Below, in pieces: positions 7,398 through 13,816 of a DNA stretch of 15,699 nucleotides (position 1 is its first letter; each line of letters opens with the position of its first letter). Made by a program: the position numbers and the translations under genes. The stretch is from Euryarchaeota archaeon UBA438 (GTDB taxonomy: Archaea > Thermoplasmatota > Poseidoniia > Poseidoniales > Thalassarchaeaceae): positions 5,570-21,268 of the forward strand of contig DAQP01000018.1 of NCBI GenBank assembly GCA_002504435.1, written 5' to 3'. The notes beneath the pieces are model-generated. The model was not told the DNA's origin. It did not search any database and worked only from the letters and a program-made list of their open reading frames with translations.

Positions 7398-8120
7398 ATG
7401 GTCAAGCCGAGATTCGCGTTTCTTCTTCTGAAGGAGCACCCATACGGAAGGGAGATGCTCCGGCAGATACTCTCAGAGGGATTCGTACCCGAGATAATTA
7501 TCGAGGAGGATTCTCCGATTGCTGACGAAGAGAGGGAGAAGTTTCTGAAGAGGATCGAGGGAAACCCAATAGCGCCGACTATAGAGGAACAGGCCGGGGA
7601 AAATAGAGTCACATTGGAGACCGTTGATATTCACAAATCACCTCAGGTAATGCCTTACCTGGAAAAATTAGATCTCGATCTAATTGTGTTTGGTGGAACT
7701 AGGATAATCAGAGGCGAGATTCTAGACTATCCACGTCATGGAGTTGTAAATTCGCACCCTGGAATACTTCCTGACTGCAGAGGTTCTGCGTCACCGGCGT
7801 GGTCCGTTTACCACGATATAAAAATCGGTTCGACATGTCATTTCTGCGACAATGGGATAGATACCGGGGAGATTCTTCTAAAGCGTGAAGTTCCAGTAAG
7901 GAGAGGGATGAATTACGAAGATCTCTGCTATGAGACCCTAGTTCTTTCAGGAGTCCTGATGAAGGAAGCACTGATGGCATATGATGAGGGACGGTGGTCC
8001 GACATGCGGCAGCCCCAAGGCGAAAGTGAGCATCCAACATTCAGAAATGCTCCCGAGGAGATACTAGAGGCTGTCAGGGAGAAGTTGGAGAAACAGACGT
8101 ACGCCCATTACGTGGATTAG
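7398..8120 (+). CDS. Formyltransferase-fold enzyme (PurN/Fmt/ArnA-like superfamily), substrate unknown
   Basis: This 240-residue protein belongs to the formyl_transf_N superfamily, whose members move or remove a formyl group using N10-formyl-tetrahydrofolate. The catalytic triad is visible: N118 and H120 in VVNSHPGILPDCRG (116-129) and D155 in NGIDTGEIL (152-160). Residues 1-35 form the first beta-alpha unit, and 93-105 (LDLIVFGGTRIIR) match the core beta strand. It is not PurN, Fmt or PurU by architecture: there is no C-terminal OB domain, no N-terminal ACT domain, and an acidic insertion (36-70) separates the first strand from the rest. It opens the six-gene cluster, 8 bp before the SDR. 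In that context it may transfer or hydrolyse a formyl group on a pathway intermediate; this is an inference. Confidence 0.85.
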   Translation: MVKPRFAFLLLKEHPYGREMLRQILSEGFVPEIIIEEDSPIADEEREKFLKRIEGNPIAPTIEEQAGENRVTLETVDIHKSPQVMPYLEKLDLDLIVFGGTRIIRGEILDYPRHGVVNSHPGILPDCRGSASPAWSVYHDIKIGSTCHFCDNGIDTGEILLKREVPVRRGMNYEDLCYETLVLSGVLMKEALMAYDEGRWSDMRQPQGESEHPTFRNAPEEILEAVREKLEKQTYAHYVD

Positions 8121-8128
8121 GTGGAAGA

Positions 8129-8929
8129 ATGAGTGATAAATTACTGAGAGACGAGTTTCCCTTTGCAGAGGGAATTTTGGAAGGGAAGACGGCTTTGGTT
8201 TGCGGGGCATCCAAGGGGATTGGCAGGGCGGTAGCACTAATGCTCGCCAGAGCAGGTGCGAGAGTTATCGCTTGTGCTAGGTCTGTTGACGACCTAGATT
8301 CACTAGTTTCGGAAATGCACGGCCAAGGTCACAGATATCTCGAATTGGACCTCGAAGACACCGATGCCTTATCCCGAAAAATTGCTAATCTAGGAGCGGT
8401 GCACATCCTGATCAATAACTCTGGAGGACCCCCGGGTGGACCACTTCTTGAGAACACGGTTGAAGACTTCAGCGGCCCGTTCAAGAGGCATCTGCATGCT
8501 GCCCACACCCTCACAAGGGCCCTAACACCTCGAATGGAGAGGGAGGGGAGTGGCAGAATTGTGAACATTATCTCTACATCCGTCAGGGAGCCAATAGACA
8601 ATATCGGGCTGTCGAACACTCTGCGTGGAGCCATGGCTTCATGGTCGAAATCACTCTCGAGAGAGCTTCCTACCTGCATTACGATCAACAACATTTTACC
8701 AGGGTTCACGGACACGGGGAGACTGGATTCTCTGGCCGGTTCAATTTCCAACAAGACCGGGAAGAGCGTTGATGAGGTCAAGGAGAATTGGATGGATGGA
8801 GTGCCCATTCAACGATTGGTTGACCCGCTTGAAACAGCAGCGGCAGTGACATGGCTTTGCCTCCCATCGAGTGGTGCAATCCGTGGCGTGAGCCTCGCTG
8901 TAGATGGCGGAAGGATGCGTTCAATCTGA
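8129..8929 (+). CDS. Atypical short-chain dehydrogenase/reductase-like protein lacking the YxxxK motif
   Basis: This Rossmann-fold SDR of 266 aa has the nucleotide-binding glycine motif GASKGIG (26-32), an acidic/NN region (DLED 74-77; INNSGGPPGGP 95-105) and a PG motif after strand 6 (NILPGFTDTGR 188-198). The catalytic Ser region is NIISTSV (146-152). Where YxxxK is expected the sequence is S162-N-T-L-R166 (LSNTLRGAM), so both the catalytic Tyr and Lys are replaced. This GGPPGGP plus LSNxxR signature matches, from memory, a recognised divergent SDR group (BKR-like) often annotated as 3-oxoacyl-ACP reductase and seen beside aminomuconate-type aldehyde dehydrogenases in bacteria. It may therefore catalyse something other than classical ketone reduction. 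It sits 8 bp from both neighbours, inside the operon. Confidence 0.9.
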   Translation: MSDKLLRDEFPFAEGILEGKTALVCGASKGIGRAVALMLARAGARVIACARSVDDLDSLVSEMHGQGHRYLELDLEDTDALSRKIANLGAVHILINNSGGPPGGPLLENTVEDFSGPFKRHLHAAHTLTRALTPRMEREGSGRIVNIISTSVREPIDNIGLSNTLRGAMASWSKSLSRELPTCITINNILPGFTDTGRLDSLAGSISNKTGKSVDEVKENWMDGVPIQRLVDPLETAAAVTWLCLPSSGAIRGVSLAVDGGRMRSI

Positions 8930-8937
8930 GTGATTAG

Positions 8938-10185
8938 ATGGAGTTCGACATTTTTTTCTCGATTTCGCAAACCCCTGATACGTCGGGCTACACTCCATCC
9001 GAAGTGGAGATGTACTCCAACTTCTTTGATCAGGTAGAGCTTGCGGATGACCTTGGATTCGGGGTCGGATGGGTGGCTCAGGCCCACCTTTCTACTGAAG
9101 TTCAGAAGCAGAATTCCAATCCAGTGGTTCCACACTACCCAGGAGAGGTTGGGCTTTGCACAGACTTCTTCCAAATTGCTCAGTCAATGCTGTCGAGGAC
9201 CAGTAGGATGGAAGTTGGTAGTGCCGTGATGTCGATCCTGGCTTCTGGTGGACCGATTGCACAGGCTGAAAGGGTGGGTTCCTTCCTTGCACTTCATGGA
9301 ATGAACCCGGATGAGAAAAGGAGGTTGCACATTGGGTTCAGCGCTGGAAGATTTGAATTCATGGCGAGGCCGTACGGCATAGTCCCAAGGGACGATGTCG
9401 AGGAAGCATCATGGCCAGCGCTAAGAGGACAAGTTTTTGCAGAGGCTTCTGAGATATTCCTCAGACTCCTCAGGGGGGACGTGGTTTCAACTGACGACAT
9501 AGGAGAGACCTTACTGACCAGAGAAAATTTCAGGAGTGCCGAGGATTGGGAAGAAGTCCAAAGAGTAACTATGCGTGAGAGGGGGCTAGATGCCCCTCCT
9601 GATTCGGTACCAATAGAGCCTAGATACCAATTTGAGGAAATCAAGACCATACCACAGGAATGGAGGAGAGATTTACTGAACCTGGTTCTCGGGAGTCATG
9701 ATCCAAGGCTACAGGTAGAGGTCAACAAGTGGATGCCAGTTCAAGTTTTCAACCTCTCAATAACACCTCCGCATGTCATCGAGGCAACTCATGAGAGGAT
9801 GTCGAAAAGCTATCACCCGGGGGGAGGGAGTTGGAAGAGGTCAATGATGCCACGGACTGTGATGGTTTTCTTGAACAACGAAGATGGGCTTACGGGGGAG
9901 CAGAGGAGTATTGCGGCTCGTGAGGAGGCAAAAGCGGCCCTCGGAACATACTGGAGCGCGCTAGAGGGGACAATTGACCCGTCTAAGGTAGAGAAGGCGG
10001 TGGATAACGCGGTGATAGGGAATGTAAGCGAAGTCGCGGATCAAATTAGGGAGAGATTTGACTCTGGGGACCGCTTAATGTGTTGGTTTGATTTCTTTAA
10101 CCACGACAATGAGAGGGTAAAGAGGAATATGGCGGCATTCATGACTGAAGTCGTCCCGCGTGTGAACGGAGATGGTGCGGCATGA
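8938..10185 (+). CDS. Luciferase-like (LLM class) flavin-dependent monooxygenase
   Basis: TIM-barrel oxidoreductase of the bacterial luciferase superfamily, which uses FMNH2 or F420H2 with O2 (or hydride transfer) to oxidise small organic substrates. Visible family features are the N-terminal strand MEFDIFFSISQT, YSNFFDQVELADDLGFGVGWVAQAH (26-50) as the first helix and strand, RTSRMEVGSAVMSILASGGPIAQAERVGSFLALH (89-122), the RLHIGFSAGRFEF block (129-141), and a C-terminal VIGNVSEVADQIRERF helix typical of the fold. At 415 aa it is longer than the common 330-370. The extra material lies around 175-240 (acidic, with two short helical segments), probably a lid shaping the substrate pocket. No partner flavin reductase is in the window. 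Its stop overlaps the next start by 4 bp (ATGA), implying coupled translation. The substrate is unknown. Confidence 0.9.
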   Translation: MEFDIFFSISQTPDTSGYTPSEVEMYSNFFDQVELADDLGFGVGWVAQAHLSTEVQKQNSNPVVPHYPGEVGLCTDFFQIAQSMLSRTSRMEVGSAVMSILASGGPIAQAERVGSFLALHGMNPDEKRRLHIGFSAGRFEFMARPYGIVPRDDVEEASWPALRGQVFAEASEIFLRLLRGDVVSTDDIGETLLTRENFRSAEDWEEVQRVTMRERGLDAPPDSVPIEPRYQFEEIKTIPQEWRRDLLNLVLGSHDPRLQVEVNKWMPVQVFNLSITPPHVIEATHERMSKSYHPGGGSWKRSMMPRTVMVFLNNEDGLTGEQRSIAAREEAKAALGTYWSALEGTIDPSKVEKAVDNAVIGNVSEVADQIRERFDSGDRLMCWFDFFNHDNERVKRNMAAFMTEVVPRVNGDGAA

Positions 10186-11357
10186 CAGCTAAGAAGGAGC
10201 AGCCGTCTTCTGTTTCATCGGGCAGGCCGGGTTCTGCACTTTTTCCTTCAAATCCCTTAGGCGAGAGTCACGAGGGTATAGCGACAGGAAGGGACGTTGA
10301 GTGGGAGCCACTCGTCGACTTCCGAAGGATGGACGTTTCTGAGAATACCATTCATGGAGCAATTGCGTGGGCCCATGGGAATGAGATAGTGCATTCTTTT
10401 GGGGGGAATGTTCTGGTTTACGGTCGTTCCATGATGAAGCCATTCATGATGAAGCCATTCGTAGAAGTTCTGGACGATATGGATTGGCCCCAGAAAGCGA
10501 TCGCCTGTTCTTCGCACAATGGAGATACTGAACATGTAGCTACTGCCCAGTCCCTTCTTTCCGAATCTGAGTGGGGATTGATGCAATGCCCACTGGATGT
10601 CCCTCTAATCCAATTTGGTAGACAGGTCAGGAGGCCTCGGAGATGGTTTCACACCTGCTCGGGGGAACATGCAGCTATCCTCAAGGGAATGCGGAAAATG
10701 GGAATAAATAGGGCCGGCTATACATTACCTAGTTCCCCGTGGTTTCCACTATATCTCGAAGTTCTTCGTGACTATATGGGCAAACCGGACTGGGAACCAC
10801 TTAGAGTGGCGAAGGACGGGTGTGGCTTCCCCACAGTTTCGAACACTGTAGATGAGCTTGCAGTAATGTTCGCAGGACTTGCTAATCGTAAAAACGATGA
10901 CTGGATTTGGGAAGCGATGAATAGGGGCCCCGACCTTGTTGGCGGATTCAATAGGCTTGACTCAACCTGTCTGAAGGCGGGAGAGGGGAACCTGCTAGCA
11001 AAGGAAGGCGCTGACGGGCTTCTCGGACTATCCGTGATTCATCCCGATTGGCCGAATGGCTTGGGGATAGTGATCAAGATAGCCCATGGTTGGAATAGCC
11101 AGGCAACTTGGTATGTAGCGAGGGCTGTACTTGGAGTACTCGGAATCACCCTGAGGAATCCCTACCCCCTTCACAGGCAGAAGGCATTCATCGTACCTGG
11201 GATTGTTCCCGAAATGTACAGAGAAGCATTGGAAGAAGTGGTCACTTGGGACGAATGGGATCCCGACAGGGACAGATTCACAATGGACTGGAAGGAGTAT
11301 ACTTCCGCAATGACGAGAACTGATCCGTTCTCCAACGAGGGAGTCGGTGATCCCTGA
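10182..11357 (+). CDS. Asparaginase II-family amidohydrolase (ReAV-like) with altered zinc site
   Basis: Related to the Rhizobium etli type L-asparaginases (asparaginase_II), serine-dependent enzymes with a beta-lactamase-like fold that release ammonia from an amide. By family alignment from memory, R82-S83-x-x-K86 is the nucleophile tandem, S111 in CSSHNGD corresponds to the second Ser, D212-G-C214 (KDGCGFPT) and K274 (AKEGADG) complete the site. C159 and C214 match two zinc ligands, but the third, normally Lys in CSGKH, is Glu162 (CSGEH). A perfect 15-bp tandem repeat encodes MMKPF twice across the SxxK motif (84-93). Residues 1-40 form a Ser/Gly/Pro-rich N-terminal extension of unclear role. 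At 391 aa it is longer than typical (about 330-360). ATG lies in the 4-bp overlap with the monooxygenase; the stop overlaps the ALDH ATG by 1 bp. Physiological substrate is probably an amide intermediate of the same operon. Confidence 0.87.
   Translation: MTAKKEQPSSVSSGRPGSALFPSNPLGESHEGIATGRDVEWEPLVDFRRMDVSENTIHGAIAWAHGNEIVHSFGGNVLVYGRSMMKPFMMKPFVEVLDDMDWPQKAIACSSHNGDTEHVATAQSLLSESEWGLMQCPLDVPLIQFGRQVRRPRRWFHTCSGEHAAILKGMRKMGINRAGYTLPSSPWFPLYLEVLRDYMGKPDWEPLRVAKDGCGFPTVSNTVDELAVMFAGLANRKNDDWIWEAMNRGPDLVGGFNRLDSTCLKAGEGNLLAKEGADGLLGLSVIHPDWPNGLGIVIKIAHGWNSQATWYVARAVLGVLGITLRNPYPLHRQKAFIVPGIVPEMYREALEEVVTWDEWDPDRDRFTMDWKEYTSAMTRTDPFSNEGVGDP
10431..10460 (+). repeat. Perfect 15-bp tandem duplication inside the amidohydrolase active-site motif
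   Basis: The unit atgatgaagccattc occurs at 10431-10445 and again, identically, at 10446-10460, encoding MMKPF-MMKPF right after the nucleophile Ser83. The family normally shows S-x-x-K-P-x-Q-x-L-P at this place with the same overall spacing, so the second copy appears to occupy, not extend, the region. Confidence 0.95.
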
Positions 11358-12793
11358 TGGATCTGATGAACTACATCGGAGGGAAGTTTGAGGGGCATTC
11401 CGGAGGAAAATGGCTTGATGTCAAGGAGCCTGCCACTGGGAATGTGTTTGCCAGAGTCCCGTTATCAAACTCAACAGATGTTGACTCAGCGGTGCGTGCA
11501 GCTAGGGAGGCCCAGCCAGAATGGGGGGGTTTGGGTAGTAACGAAAGAGCGAGATGGCTAGACAGCATTGCTGATGGACTGGAGTCGAGATATGAGGAAA
11601 TTGCATCTCTGGAAAGTAGGGATACTGGTAAACCGATCTCACTTGCTAGGGCGGTTGATGCATATAGGTCGGTTGCAAATTTCAGATTCTTCGCAGGTGA
11701 AATCAGAAGTCACGAGGAGGAGGTCTTCGAGATGTCAGACGCAACTAATTTCGTCTCATACAGGCCAGTTGGAGTCGGGGCGCTAATCACACCTTGGAAT
11801 CTCCCACTATACCTGCTATCGTGGAAGGTTGCACCTGCCATAGGCATGGGTAACACTGTGGTATGCAAGCCGAGTGAGTTGACTCCGATGACAGCAAATC
11901 TACTCATGGAAGTAATAGATGAAGTTGGGCTGCCAGAAGGAGTTGTGAATTTGGTTCACGGAGATGGTTTGGGAGCGGGAAGTAGCCTTGTCTCGCATGG
12001 CGATGTAGACCTAGTGTCATTCACGGGTGGAACCTCAACGGGATCTGAGGTCGCCAAGGCTGCAGCGCCACAATTCAAGAAAATCAGCTTGGAGCTTGGG
12101 GGTAAAAACTCTAGCATAGTCCTGGATGACTGCGAAATCGACTCTACAGTCAAGGGCGTGGTAAGGTCTGGTTTCTTGAACCAGGGGCAGGTCTGCCTAT
12201 GTGGCAGCAGAGTGCTAGTCCAAGACGGCATTTATGACGAATTCGTGGAACGATTCATAGAGGAAGTAGAATCGATGAAAATTGGTGACCCCTCCGATGA
12301 GGAGACTGACTTGGGGGCATTGATTTCAGCGGAACACCTGACGAAGGTGGAGGGCTACATCGAGTTAGCCAAGGAAGAAGGAGGGACCATAGTTACTGGA
12401 GGCTATCCGTGTCTACCGGAGCCATTGGCGAATGGAAACTGGATTGCCCCTACTGTGATTACTGGCCTCAGTGTTGATTCTAGGTGCTCGACCGAGGAGA
12501 TATTTGGTCCGGTCGTCTCTGTACATAGGTTCTCAGAGGATAGCGAGGCCATTGGAATAGCAAATAACACTCGATATGGGCTTGCAGGAAGCGTATGGAC
12601 TGGCGATATAGAAAGGGGAAGGAGAATTGCGGATTCCATCCACACAGGCATGGTTTGGGTTAACACATGGCTTCACCGAGACCTCAGAGCGCCCTTTGGC
12701 GGAGTCAAAGATAGCGGGGTTGGAAGGGAGGGTGGCAAATGGAGCCTGGGATTCTTCTCAGAGGCCACTAATGTGTGTGTCAAACATGATTGA
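11357..12793 (+). CDS. NAD(P)-dependent aldehyde dehydrogenase, aminomuconate/hydroxymuconate-semialdehyde DH-like (ALDH8 type)
   Basis: Oxidises an aldehyde to the acid with NAD(P)+ via a thiohemiacetal. Catalytic residues are all present: N148 (PWNLP), K171 (VCKPSE), E246 (LELGGK) and nucleophile C280 (NQGQVCLCGSR), with GxxxxG at 224-229 (GGTSTG) for the cofactor. At 478 aa it is standard length. The closing block NTWLHRDLRAPFGGVKDSGVGREGG (436-460) resembles 2-aminomuconate-6-semialdehyde and 2-hydroxymuconate-semialdehyde dehydrogenases (ALDH8A1, DmpC/XylG relatives). R110 and R441/R444 lie near where those enzymes bind the substrate carboxylate; exact equivalence needs an alignment. ATG 11357 overlaps the previous stop (TGATG); Met4 at 11366 is an alternative start. 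In the kynurenine and meta-cleavage pathways such enzymes follow ring opening, but no ring-cleaving dioxygenase is visible here. Confidence 0.93.
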   Translation: MDLMNYIGGKFEGHSGGKWLDVKEPATGNVFARVPLSNSTDVDSAVRAAREAQPEWGGLGSNERARWLDSIADGLESRYEEIASLESRDTGKPISLARAVDAYRSVANFRFFAGEIRSHEEEVFEMSDATNFVSYRPVGVGALITPWNLPLYLLSWKVAPAIGMGNTVVCKPSELTPMTANLLMEVIDEVGLPEGVVNLVHGDGLGAGSSLVSHGDVDLVSFTGGTSTGSEVAKAAAPQFKKISLELGGKNSSIVLDDCEIDSTVKGVVRSGFLNQGQVCLCGSRVLVQDGIYDEFVERFIEEVESMKIGDPSDEETDLGALISAEHLTKVEGYIELAKEEGGTIVTGGYPCLPEPLANGNWIAPTVITGLSVDSRCSTEEIFGPVVSVHRFSEDSEAIGIANNTRYGLAGSVWTGDIERGRRIADSIHTGMVWVNTWLHRDLRAPFGGVKDSGVGREGGKWSLGFFSEATNVCVKHD

Positions 12794-12817
12794 CTCAGCA
12801 ACAGTGAAAGTCCGTTC

Positions 12818-13816
12818 TTGTCCGAAAGGCGCACTGTGGCACCAGTCGGAATAGTTGGTATCGGCTCCTACGTCCCCCCTCATGAGATGACTAACGAGGA
12901 CTGGGCCGAGATAGTGGAGACCAGTGACGAATGGATTACGACGAAGACAGGAATGAAGAGGAGGCGCATAGCCGACCCCGGAGTTTCCACTTCAGACTTG
13001 GCAGTAGAGGCCTGCAAGATTGCAATTGATAATGCTGGCCTTGAAGCTTCTGATATTGACATGATCATCCTAGCCACCTCATCCCCTGACGTCCCACTAT
13101 CCTCGACAGCCGGGATTGTCCAGGATAAATTGGGATGCACGGATTGTGCTGCGTTCGACATCAATGCAGTCTGTGCCGGGTGGGTACATGCTTTGGACGT
13201 TGGATCTAGGTACGTCGGTACGCCCGGATATGACAATGTCCTGGTGGTTGGTTCAGAGATATACTCCCGGATACTCAACTGGGAAGACAGGACTACCTGT
13301 GTGCTATTCGGGGATGGTGCTGGCGCAGCTGTGATTTCCAGAGTAGAGGATGGTCGCGGGATTCTGGGATCGTGGCTATTGTCGGATGGTTCGGGCTCAT
13401 CGGTAATTGAAATTCCTGCGGGAGGGGTCAGGACGCCCATTCCTTCCGAGGACTTCGTTGAAGGGATGCAATATTTTCACATGGACGGGAGGGCCGTTTG
13501 GGACTTCGCCATTGAGGCATTCCCGCAGGCTGTGAGGGAGGTCCTAGAGAGGGTTGGCAGGTCCCTTGACGAGGTGGATATGATAATTCCTCATCAGGCC
13601 AACATCAACATTATCGAGGCTGGGATGGAGAATCTTGGCCTACCCATGTCCAAGACTTTCACGAACCTTCAGAAGTATGGCAATACCGCTGGCGCGAGTG
13701 TCCCTATTGCCCTCCAGGAGGCGATTGATGAGGGCCTCGTTGGACCTGGTTCACTGGTTGTAACCGCTGCATTCGGAGGCGGCCTCGCATGGGGCGCTAA
13801 CGCGATAGTTCTCTGA
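12818..13816 (+). CDS. fabH: 3-oxoacyl-ACP synthase III (KAS III)-like condensing enzyme
   Basis: Thiolase-fold enzyme that condenses an acyl-CoA with malonyl-ACP or a similar partner. The FabH triad is complete: C119 (DINAVCAGW), H259 (IIPHQANINII) and N289 (KYGNTAGAS). Other family marks are EWITTKTGMKRRR (38-50) and GDGAGAAV (165-172). It is FabH-like and not archaeal HMG-CoA synthase, because it carries the C-H-N triad and the IPHQAN motif. At 332 aa the length is usual. The start is uncertain: TTG at 12818 gives 332 residues, while GTG at 12836 removes six residues and still leaves the first strand intact. It lies 24 bp after the ALDH gene, the loosest junction of the cluster. Archaea do not need fatty-acid synthesis for membrane lipids, so its product here is unclear; it may make a starter or side-chain acyl group, or belong to a bacterial-derived fatty-acid pathway. 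Confidence 0.93.
   Translation: MSERRTVAPVGIVGIGSYVPPHEMTNEDWAEIVETSDEWITTKTGMKRRRIADPGVSTSDLAVEACKIAIDNAGLEASDIDMIILATSSPDVPLSSTAGIVQDKLGCTDCAAFDINAVCAGWVHALDVGSRYVGTPGYDNVLVVGSEIYSRILNWEDRTTCVLFGDGAGAAVISRVEDGRGILGSWLLSDGSGSSVIEIPAGGVRTPIPSEDFVEGMQYFHMDGRAVWDFAIEAFPQAVREVLERVGRSLDEVDMIIPHQANINIIEAGMENLGLPMSKTFTNLQKYGNTAGASVPIALQEAIDEGLVGPGSLVVTAAFGGGLAWGANAIVL

Noticed and set aside
11357..12793. Complete kynurenine pathway encoded in the window
   Set aside because: Only the ALDH- and SDR-type members are suggestive; no tryptophan dioxygenase, kynureninase, hydroxyanthranilate dioxygenase or ACMSD is visible.
12880..13440. Minus-strand open frame of 186 codons inside the fabH-like gene
   Set aside because: Lies opposite the conserved catalytic Cys region of KAS III and has no domain signature.
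12818..13816. Archaeal HMG-CoA synthase of the mevalonate pathway
   Set aside because: The sequence has the FabH-style Cys-His-Asn triad with IPHQAN and GNTAGAS, which fits KAS III better.
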